A stretch of DNA of 64,000 nucleotides from Dastarcus helophoroides (lineage: Eukaryota > Arthropoda > Insecta > Coleoptera > Bothrideridae): positions 19,984,488 through 20,048,487 of the forward strand of contig CM053337.1 of assembly GCA_028583605.1 (NCBI GenBank), given 5' to 3'. Below, piece after piece: positions 55,917 to 64,000 of the stretch; positions within the stretch are counted from its first letter, which is position 1, and every line of letters starts with the position of its first letter. A program made the position numbers and the translations under genes. The notes under the pieces were generated by a model that searched no databases, had not been told where the DNA came from, and saw nothing but the letters and a program-made list of their open reading frames with translations.

Positions 55917-55950
<34 letters not shown>
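55917..55950 (+). repeat. TA microsatellite tail of the LINE
   Basis: Sixteen TA repeats follow the LINE 3' UTR directly and touch the 3' copy of the 302-bp direct repeat. Simple-repeat tails are common in LINEs that prime at such sites. Confidence 0.85.
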
Positions 55951-55954
<4 letters not shown>

Positions 55955-56250
55955 TATTAACATCGGGTTTTTCTGAAGATTTTGATCATTTGGAATTTGA
56001 TTTTTTAGAACTTTTAACAGGTTTCTTAAAATTTGCCCTTTTACCGATATTTTTATATCAAAATTCGATATTCAACTTTGCTAAAAATTTTCAATTGCTC
56101 TTAAAATTAGTTTAATTTCGTCTTTTCAGAAATTTCGACTTTATTCTCAAAATTCCACTTTTTGGGCTCTTCTTTCGGAAATCATTTTTTCTATAAAAAT
56201 TAGGCCGCTTTTCTGAATATTTGTCTTTTTTTTTAATTTTAACTTTTTTA
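55949..56250 (+). repeat. 302-bp direct repeat, 3' copy
   Basis: Counterpart of 51404-51705 with about eight substitutions and no indels. After 56250 the sequence continues as the AT-rich tract, whereas the 5' copy continues into the LINE. Confidence 0.9.
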
Positions 56251-57470
56251 AATTTGACTAGAAATTTCATCTTTATATTTCGAAATACGTCTGTTTTCTC
56301 TAAATTAGGTCGGCATATTATCAAAAATTAAAAATGTTGCGAAAAATATTTTTGGGTAATTTCGAGAAAAAGATTTCTTGTACATTCAATTTCTTTATTG
56401 AAATTTAAATATTATGTCAAAATTAGAATAAAAAAGTAAACATTTCGAGAAAAGCGTTTTTGGAAATTGCAAATTTTTTCACAACATTTGGTCTTTGGAA
56501 ATATTTTGGCATATTTAGAAATATCGAGTTCTTTTGAAAGGTTGGGTTTCTATTCAATCTCGGTTTTCTAAAAAATCCTTTCCCAAAATAGGGTTTTTTC
56601 AAAAAAATTGGTCGCTTTGGAAATTACAACTTTATTCTACATTTTTCTCTTAAAATTGAACTTTCATTTTTTTAATATTCGTTTTTTTCTGATTTTTTTT
56701 TAAATTTAAGTTTCCGAAAATTTCATGTTTCTCAAAAGTTATCTTATTTTGGAAATTTTGACTCGTACTAGAAATAGGGATGTTTTATGCTTCTGAAAAT
56801 TTCCGTTTACAGTGAAAAATTTTTCTCAAAGTTCCAACTTGTTTTGAAAATTACATCTTCTTTTCATAAAATTCCACCTTTAAAAATATAATTTTTTCGA
56901 ATTTTCAACAATTTTTGAGATTTTTCGAAAGGTTAGAATTTTATTTTAAACACGAATTTCTAAACATTCCAACTTTTTTCCAAAATTCGTTTTTCCTCGT
57001 CTCTTTCAAAATTAAAATTTCTCTTTAAAAAGTTCACTTTTCTTTAAGAGATTTCAACCTTTTTCTCAACATTTCGACGGTATTTTTTAAAATCGTTATT
57101 TTTTGAAATCTTCGAAATTTGGATAGTTTTTAAAGTTTTCCGAAAGAATCGGTTTTTATTTTAGATTCAATTTTCTGACTGTTTTCGCAAAGTTTGACTC
57201 TATTTCCAAATTTCTAAGTTAATCTGAAAATTCGATTACTCAGTTCATGTAGTTAAATGAAAATATACATATATTCGGAACGTTTTCCGGTTTTCTTTTT
57301 TTATCAATTTTTCAAAATGATTCTTGCCCCTCCTTGAACTAAATCCTGCCTACGCTTGTGAATTTCAATGATGATGCTTGACTAGAAACGCAAAGTCATA
57401 AATAAATATATTTGGACTTTTAACATTGTTTATTGGAAACTAAGAAAAATTAATAAACACAAAGATTTTT
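56251..57470. repeat. Diverged AT-rich repeat tract
   Basis: Degenerate TTTCGA-type repeats, continuing the tract that lay on the 5' side of the LINE; no gene is supported. Confidence 0.6.
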
Positions 57471-57474
57471 TTTA

Positions 57475-57560
57475 GTGGAACGGACCGGTCCTTGGGTATC
57501 TTCAAAATCCTTCTTGGCTTCAGGGGACAAATTTTGTCCTTCAATTTTTAAACACAAAGA
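57475..57560 (+). repeat. Fragment of the dispersed 5.7/18.2-kb repeat family
   Basis: A tail-only copy: GTGGAACGGACCGGTCCTTG, then GTATCTTCAAAA, then CTTGGCTTCAGGGGACAA and TTCAATTTTT. It joins two partial tails in opposite orientation and lacks the hammerhead-like core. Confidence 0.6.
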
Positions 57561-57564
57561 TAAC

Positions 57565-57940
57565 AAACTATTCATCATGATAAATAAGGTGCATTAGTGT
57601 CTTAAAAGGATCAGGGATTTAGAAATGATGACGACCGCTCTAATATAAAAGCATAATCCGATGACAGTTGACAGCTGAAATGAAACACGGGAATTCCCCG
57701 AATCGTAAACATGAAGAAAATGGAGTACTATCAGATTTTGTTTAGCCCTTGCAGTTGGCAGCACTTGTGGCACTGGTACGAAATTTCGTCAATGTGAAAG
57801 AGAAGGAAAGGAACATTCATTGGAGCGAATGAGACAGATATCAGCGCGATAACTTCCACGCAAGGGAGCAATGAGTCCAGTTTTATAATGCACGGTTAAG
57901 GCTCGAAATTCAAATGAACATTAGAATTCGTGCTATTGCG
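57565..57940. other. Unassigned spacer
   Basis: No ORF or repeat recognised; base composition is nearer balanced than in the arrays. Confidence 0.35.
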
Positions 57941-57944
57941 CGAG

Positions 57945-58008
57945 TGCGCGAGGCCCCGGGCGGTTGCCCTGCTTGCCACCCCTAAAGGCCGCCCCTGACT
58001 ATGATCGA
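57945..58008 (-). mobile_element. Probable solo hAT-type terminus
   Basis: The minus strand starts CAGGGGCGGCCTTTAGGGGT, then GGCAAGCAGGGCAACC, then a CGCGCAC-rich stretch. A CAGGGGCGG start followed by TAGGG is typical of some insect hAT-like termini. No partner end or duplication is visible within the window. Confidence 0.4.
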
Positions 58009-58009
58009 G

Positions 58010-59155
58010 TGCAATTCCTGATGAGCCTGAGTTACTTGAAGAAACGAAAGAATGACTACTTAACTACACGGTAATTTGATAAGGAAGGTTAAAAGCCCCT
58101 TCTTCTGTAATTACTAAACCTTCAAAACTACGTCTTTGCTATTACTGTAGTCCCAATGAAGTTCCTCATTTAGTAGATAAAACCAAAGACAAAGATAAAA
58201 CGTGAAGAATGACTACACTTCCAAACAGAAATAAACGTCACGAATAAAATATTGAAAGCTCTTCTTCCGCAGTAATTGCAAAAGTTTCAAAAGACTCTAT
58301 ACTTTGTTCCATCCTTGGAAACTGGCTCAGATGTTACACGAAACATGTAACTCTCCATGGATTTTGATGAATCATTCTCAACAACAGAGAGAATGTGAGG
58401 GGAGATCTTGCTTTTAAACATAGTGGCATTCATCTTGCTTTTAAGTGGCATTGCTGCTTCTGTCACGTTCTAACCTAGGCGCTGGGAAACACCCGTTCTA
58501 CTCTTGCCAGAACGATGCCGAGAACTGCACAGACTGAAACACTTCGCCGTTCGTCCCTTGCTTCTTGCCCGGTGTTCTGTAACGAAGGTTATTTCGGTCG
58601 ACGGCTGTTGCTCAAGCCCCTGCTGCCATAGGGAATCCGTGCGGCTTCCGACGTTGAACCATTTTATCAAGTCGACCCTCGAGTGGTTTTGAGTCACGAG
58701 AGCCCAAGTTGGGTGTGGTAGAGAGCAGGCAAGAATGCTTTTAGCCTCTTGCTTGACGTAAAAGTAGTTACGTCGGATGGGGTCCCTTTCCCATTTTTAT
58801 CTGGCCTCTGAAAGGTTTCTTTAGTGACTTTAATCTGATGGGAGCGATAATTCTTCTTTATCATTTTGCACTAGGCTGACGTTCCGGATCAAGTTCAAAA
58901 AATAATAATGATGACCTAAATATAGAAATATGCTGCAATAAATTTTATTTTGAACAGGTTTCAATAGTTATACAGCTACAGCAAGATTTAATAAACAATG
59001 TTCCAGTTCTACTAACGATCCAGAGAATTACTTTTGCGTTACAGACTTATCAATCCTTTCAGGTATTATTATTTCCAAATTATTATTATTATTATTTTCA
59101 AAACTCTTACTACTGTCCAAGGGATGTGTACGAAGATGCAGAAAGGACGACAATT
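58010..59155. other. Unassigned DNA
   Basis: 58480-58740 is less AT-rich, but overlapping ORFs on both strands show no recognisable domain and no splice context I trust. A short ATT microsatellite lies near 59073-59098. Nothing else is supported. Confidence 0.35.
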
Positions 59156-59159
59156 TAAA

Positions 59160-62100
59160 AAAATGTGGAAATTTCGAATTTAACAATCGAAATGTAGACT
59201 TGTTTCGCGAAATTTCAACTTTAATTCTTTAATCCCGAAATTTCGACTTTTATATCTGCTTTTTTTTCACAAAATTTCAACTTTTTTCTCGAAATTTCGA
59301 CTTTAATCCTTTAATATCGAAATTTCAACTTTTACATCGACTTCTTCTCGAAATCTCGACTTTAATGTCGAAATCTCGACTTTAATGTCGAAATTTCAGC
59401 TTTAGACTTGAAATTTCGACTTTAAACAAAAAAAAATCGACTTTTTTTTGAAATTTCGACTTTAAACTGGAAATTTCGATTTTTTTCTAGAAAGTTCAAG
59501 TTTTTTCTAGAAATTTCGACTTTTTTCTAGAAATTTCGACTTTTTCTAGAAATTTTGACTTGAAATTAAAATGTTACCATTAATTTCGAAATTTTGAATT
59601 TAAACCCGACTTTTTCCTGGAAATTTCGGCTTTTTCCCAGAAATTTCGACTTTTTTCTCGAAATTTCGACTTTTTTCTCCAAATTTCGATTTTAATCCCG
59701 AAATTTGGGCTTTAAACTCGAAATGCCGGGTTTTTTTTGAAATTCCAAGATAAAAGATAAATTTTGACCTAAATCTTAAAATTTTGACGTTAAACTCGAA
59801 GTTTCGACTTTCTTTTTTAAAAATTTCGACTTTAATCCCAAAATTTCGACTTAAATCCCGAAATTTCTGCTTTAAACTCGAAATGCCGGGTTTTTCTCGA
59901 AATTCCAACATATTTCGACTTAAATTTCAAAACTTTGACTTTAAACTCGAAATTTCGACTTTTTCCTAGAAATGTCGACTTTTTTCTAGAAATTTCGATT
60001 TTTTCTAGAAATTTCAACTTGAAATTAGAATTTTAACTCTAATTTCGAAATTTTGAATTTAAACCCGACTTTTGCCTAGAAATTTCGACTTTTTTCTAGA
60101 AATTTCGACTTTTTTCTCCAAATTTCGACTTTAATCCCGAAATTTGGGCTTTAAACTCGAAATGCCGGGTTTTTCTTGAAATTCCAAAATAAAAGATAAA
60201 TTTCGACCTAAATCTCAAAATTTTGACGTTCAACTCGAAGTTTCGACTTTTTTTCTAGAAATTTCGACTTTTTTCTCCAAATTTCGACTTTAATCCCGAA
60301 ATTTGGGCTTTAAACTCGAAATGCCGGGTTTTCCTTGAAATTCCAACATAAAAGATAGCTTTCGACCTAAATCTCAAAATTTTGACGTTAAACTCGAAGT
60401 TTCGACTTTCTTTTTTAGAAATTTCGACTTTAATCCCGAAATTTTGACTTAAATCTCGAAATTTCAACTTAAATCCCGAAATTCCAACATAAAAGAGAAA
60501 TTTCGACTTAAATTTCAAAACTTTGACTTTAAACTCGAAATTTCGCTTTTTCCTAGAAATTTCGACTTTTTTCTAGAAATTTCGACTTTAATCCCAAAAT
60601 TTGGGCTTTAAACTCGAAATGCCGGGTTTTTCTTGAAATTCCAAGATAAAAGATAAATTTCGACCTAAATCTCGACATTTTGACGTTAAACTCGAAGTTT
60701 CAACTTTCTTTTTTAGAAATTTCGACTTTAATCCAGAAATTTCGACTTAAATCTCGAAATTTCGACTTAAATTCCAAAATTTCTGCTTTAAATTCGAAAT
60801 GTCGGTTTTTTTCGAAATTCCAACATAAAATAGAAATATCGACTTAAATTTCAAAACTTTGACTTTAAACTCGAAATCTCGACTTTTTCCTAGAAATTTC
60901 GACTTTTTCTAGAAATTTCGACTTAAATCCCGAAATTTCTGCTTTAAACTCAAAATGCCAGGTTTTTCTCGAAATTCCAACATATTTCGACTTAAATTTC
61001 AAAACTTTGACTTTAAACTCGAAATTTCGGCTTTTTCATAGAAATTTCGACTTTTTTCTCCAAATCTCGACTTTAATCCCGAAATTTGGGCTTTAAACTC
61101 GAAATGCCGGGTTTTTCTTGAAATTCCAAGATAAAAGATAAATTTCGACCTAAATCTCAACATGTTGACATTAAACTCGAAGTTTCGACTTTTTTTCTAG
61201 AAATTTCGACTTAAATCCCGAAATTTCGACTTAAATCTCGAAATTTTGACTTAAATCCCGAAATATCTGCTTTAAACTCGAAATGCCGGTTTTTTTTTCA
61301 AAATTCCTACATAAAAGAGAAATTTCGACTTAAATTTCAAATCATTGACTTTAAACTCGAAATTTCGACTTTTTCCTAGAAATTTCGACTTTTTTCTAGA
61401 AATTTCGACTTGAAATTAGAATTTTAACTTTCATTTCGAAATTTTGAATTTAAATCCGACTTTTTCCTAGAAATTTCGACTTTTTTCTAGAAATTTCGAC
61501 TTTTTTCTCCAAATTTCGACTTTAATCCCGAAATTTGGGCTTTAAACTCGAAATGCCGGGTTTTTCTTGAAATTCCAAGATAAAAGATAAATTTCGACCT
61601 AAATCTCAAAACTTTGACGTTAAACTCGAAGTTTCGACTTTCTTTTTTAGAAATTTCGACTTTAATCCCGAAATTTCTGCTTTAAACTCGAAATGCCGGG
61701 TTTTTCTCGAAATTCCAACATAAAAGAGAAATTTCGACTTAAATTTCAAAACTTTGACTTTAAAGTCGAAATGTCGACTTTTTTCTAAAAATTTCGACTT
61801 TTTCTAGAAATTTCGACTTGAAATTAGAATTTTAACTTTAATTTCGAAATTTTGAATTTAAACCCGACTTTTGCCTAGAAATTTCGACTTTTTTCTAGAA
61901 ATTTCGACTTTTTTCTCCAAATTTCGACTTTAATCCCAAAATTTGGGATTTAAACACGAAATGCCGGGTTTTTCTTGAAATTCCAAGATAAAAGATAAAT
62001 TTCGACCTAAATCTCAAAATTTTGACGTTAAACTCGAAGTTTCGACGTTCTTTTTTAGAAATTTCGACTTTAATCCAGAAATTTCGACTTAAATCTCGAA

Positions 62101-63285
62101 ATTTCGACTTAAATCTCGAAATTTCGACTTAAATCCCGAAATTTCTGCTTTAAATTCGAAATGCCGGTTTTTTTTTCGAAATTCCAACATAAAATAGAAA
62201 TTTCGACTTAAATTTCAAAACTTTGACTTTAAACTCGAAATCTCGACTTTTTCCTAGAAATTTCGACTTTTTCTAGAAATTTCGACTTGAAATTAGAATT
62301 TTAACTTTAATTTCGAAATTTTGAATTTAAACCCGACTTTTTCCTAGAAATTTCGACTTTTTTCTAGAAATTTCGACTTTTTTCTCCAAATTTCGACTTT
62401 AATCCCGAAATTTGGGCTTTAAACTCGAAATGCCGGGTTTTTCTTGAAATTCCAAGATAAAAGATAAATTTCGACCTAAATCTCAAAACTTTGACGTTAA
62501 ACTCGAAGTTTCGACTTTCTTTTTTAGAAATTTCGACTTTAATCCCGAAATTTCGACTAAATCCCGAAATTTCTGCTTTAAACTCGAAATGCCGGGTTTT
62601 TCTCGAAATTCCAACACAAAAGAGAAATTTCGACTTAAATTTCAAAACTTTGACTTTAAACTCGAAATTTCGACTTTTTCCTAGAAATGTCGACTTTTTT
62701 CTAGAAATTTCGACTTTTTCTAGAAATTTCGACTTGAAATTAGAATTTTAACTTTAATTTCGAAATTTTGAATTTAAACCCGACTTTTGCCTAGAAATTT
62801 CGACTTTTTTCTAGAAATTTCGACTTTTTTCTCCAAATTTCGACTTTAATCCCAAAATTTGGGCTTTAAACTCGAAATGCCGGGTTTTTCTTGAAATTCC
62901 AAGATAAAATATAAATTTCGACCTAAATCTCAAAATTTTGACGTTAAACTCGAAGTTTCGACTTTCTTTTTTAGAAATTTCGACTTAAATTTCAAAACTG
63001 ACTTTAATCTCGAAATTTCGACTTTTTCCTAGAAATTTCGACTTTTTTCTAGAAATTTCGCCTTTTTTTCTAGAAAAAAAGTTCAAATTTCCGGTTTAAA
63101 GTCGAAATGATTTTTTTATTAGGAATTCCGACTTTAATATTAAAACTTCGACTTTATTCTTGGAACTTCAATCTCAATATTTGGACTTTAAACCGACTTG
63201 TTTCTCGAAATTTCGAATTTCATCACGAAATTTAGGCTTTAATCTTGAAATTTTGATTTTTTTTTTCTCGACATTCCTGGATTAT
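59160..63285. repeat. 4.1-kb higher-order satellite array
   Basis: Units of about 20 bp (AAATTTCGACTTTTTTCTAG and variants with TTTAATCCCG, TTAAATCTCG or TTTAAACTCG linkers) are organised into higher-order repeats of about 410-480 bp. The landmark GGCTTTAAACTCGAAATGCC starts near 59707, 60147, 60307, 60603, 61087, 61528, 62414 and 62867, with a variant near 61947. GAATTTAAACCCGACTTTT recurs near 59604, 60056, 61855, 62326 and 62771. Deletions between landmarks produce shorter units (about 160 and 300 bp). Nearly every monomer keeps TCGA. The ORFs within it are array translations. Confidence 0.92.
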
Positions 63286-63540
63286 GATACCGGACCGAGT
63301 AAATTTGGAACAAAAAATAAATCGAAGTGGGTTTTTAGTCTGAGGGTTTATAGCACTGCTGTTTCACTATCGTTTCAAAAATCACTAGGCAAACTGAAGG
63401 GAAAAGCTAGGCCTTTTGTGTCTGATACTGGACTGACTTGTTTGTCCACCGAAACCTTTTATCATGAAGCGAACGTAATTAAGAATCAATTTACCACCCC
63501 CAACGAATTCTATTCTTAGAGGTGTAGTAGAGTTAAAAAT
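63286..63540. other. Unique sequence between satellite and tRNA-like repeat
   Basis: The plus strand has an open frame over 63160-63519 that begins inside the satellite; its second half has mixed composition but no recognisable domain. I do not call a gene. Confidence 0.3.
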
Positions 63541-63542
63541 AT

Positions 63543-63620
63543 GTGATCAGCGCGACTGGGAGTCGAATTCAGGACCACGTTACGCGGGTCAGTCTCTTAA
63601 CCACGGATCCACCGCCATCA
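63543..63620 (-). repeat. tRNA-derived sequence (SINE head or tRNA pseudogene)
   Basis: On the minus strand there is an A-box-like TGGATCCGTGG (63611-63601) followed by TTAAGAG. About 30 bp later comes a B-box-like GAATTCGACTCC (63570-63559), close to the GGTTCGANTCC consensus. Outer ends GTGAT and ATCAC can pair like an acceptor stem. Several expected tRNA identities are off, so a tRNA-derived SINE or pseudogene is likelier than a functional tRNA. Pol III could start here and read leftward. Confidence 0.6.
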
Positions 63621-63810
63621 CTACTCTACTTATTCCCTTCACATAACATACTCTCGATGTCTGTTGTCTGCTACAGAAGGAAAGCAATGATCGTCATTTG
63701 TCCTTCTCAAATGTAGTTCTGTTGAAATCAAACGCAATTAGAACTGACAAATGACCAATTAAATGTACTGTATTTAAATAGTTAAACGTGCTTAAAATTG
63801 AAAATATGTA

Positions 63811-63871
63811 CAACCGCAATCATAGACTAGTTTCGGCCTTCCTTGGCCTCGTCAGCATGGTACGGTGGTTG
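63811..63871 (-). ncRNA. Canonical-looking type I hammerhead ribozyme
   Basis: On the minus strand the order is: stem I outer strand CAACC; inner CATG; core CTGACGA (63855-63849, matching CUGANGA); stem II GGCC-AAGGAA-GGCC; GAAA (63834-63831); a 2-bp stem III (AC-TA-GT); cleavage triplet GTC with C17 at 63825; then TATG pairing with CATG and GGTTG pairing with CAACC. All catalytic positions and all stems are present. A stem III this short with an internal-looped stem I is the style reported for hammerheads in Penelope-like elements and retrozymes. No ORF is attached within the remaining 130 bp. Confidence 0.8.
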
Positions 63872-64000
63872 TATACACTTCCAACTTAAGCTGTTAGTCA
63901 GTCGTATAAGTATCCCCGACAGGAAATCTCCATTGGGTTACTTGTAATTGATTTTTAACTGTTTATTACGCAAACATTTTCGCTACATGCTAATTGAAGC

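Larger units (their letters stand above)
51706..55948 (+). mobile_element. Near-complete two-ORF LINE, about 4.24 kb
   Basis: A 5' region of about 340 bp precedes ORF1 (52046-52828) and an overlapping ORF2 (52774-55872). A short 3' UTR (about 45 bp) ends in a TA microsatellite tail (55919-55950). The direct repeats outside (51404-51705, 55949-56250) mark the insertion ends. The only clear defect is one in-frame TAG in ORF2. A short 3' UTR with a simple-repeat tail recalls RTE-like elements, but an ORF1 with a coiled coil and this ORF2 tail leave the clade open. Confidence 0.9.

Noticed and set aside
58012..58060. CCTGATGAG followed by GAAACGAAAG, resembling a hammerhead core
   Set aside because: No stem II can be drawn between the core box and the GAAA, and there is no convincing stem I.
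58470..58697. Overlapping ORFs on both strands in a GC-richer patch
   Set aside because: No domain, no splice context and equal openness on both strands, so coding status cannot be supported.
63543..63620. Functional tRNA gene
   Set aside because: A and B boxes and outer pairing are present, but conserved tRNA positions are off by one and the T-arm is mismatched; a tRNA-derived repeat is more likely.

Overview
The window is AT-rich animal nuclear DNA, almost certainly from an arthropod and most likely a holometabolous insect (a beetle would fit, but nothing here proves the order). The reasons are spliced genes with introns of about 50-75 bp and consensus GT..AG ends, homologues of animal-specific genes (dysbindin, FAM110), and a dense load of insect-type transposable elements: Jockey/RTE-like LINEs, a Penelope-like element, a Tc1/mariner element, and hAT-like and Harbinger-like MITEs. 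There is no sign of prokaryotic gene organisation.

Layout. 1-22 kb is almost gene-free. It consists of satellite-like and higher-order tandem arrays built from variants of a roughly 20-bp unit, AAATTTCGACTTTTT plus a short linker. Between them lie minisatellites of 17, 20, 21 and 23 bp, a hAT-type MITE at 8.7-9.5 kb, and inverted or direct segmental duplications. 22.1-24.3 kb holds a minus-strand FAM110-like gene (three coding exons). 26.8-27.5 kb holds a minus-strand dysbindin homologue (two coding exons), with decayed partial copies of its 5' end at 27.8 and 34.3 kb. 28-38 kb is duplicated AT-rich DNA with a 3.3-kb foldback-like structure (30.76-34.04 kb) and a 186-bp Harbinger-type MITE. 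39.6-42.4 kb is a seven-exon minus-strand gene that I do not recognise.

42.5-48.15 kb is a nest: a broken LINE interrupted first by a DD41D mariner-type transposon with very long inverted repeats, then by a Penelope-like element with inverted terminal arms. 48.15-50 kb holds opposed fragments of RNase H-bearing LINE and LINE gag, plus a 589-bp inverted-repeat element. 51.7-55.95 kb is a nearly intact two-ORF LINE flanked by a 302-bp direct repeat that looks like an exceptionally long target-site duplication. 59.2-63.3 kb is a 4-kb higher-order satellite. The window ends with a tRNA-derived SINE-like sequence and a canonical-looking hammerhead ribozyme.

The host genes are unrelated to each other: dysbindin acts in BLOC-1 endosomal trafficking and FAM110 proteins are centrosome/spindle-associated. 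The main theme is repeat biology: self-cleaving-ribozyme motifs of at least two sequence types, inverted-repeat-bounded arrays, nested transposons, and a LINE with a hundreds-of-bases target duplication. All positions and splice sites were read by eye; family assignments come from recognised motifs, not database searches.
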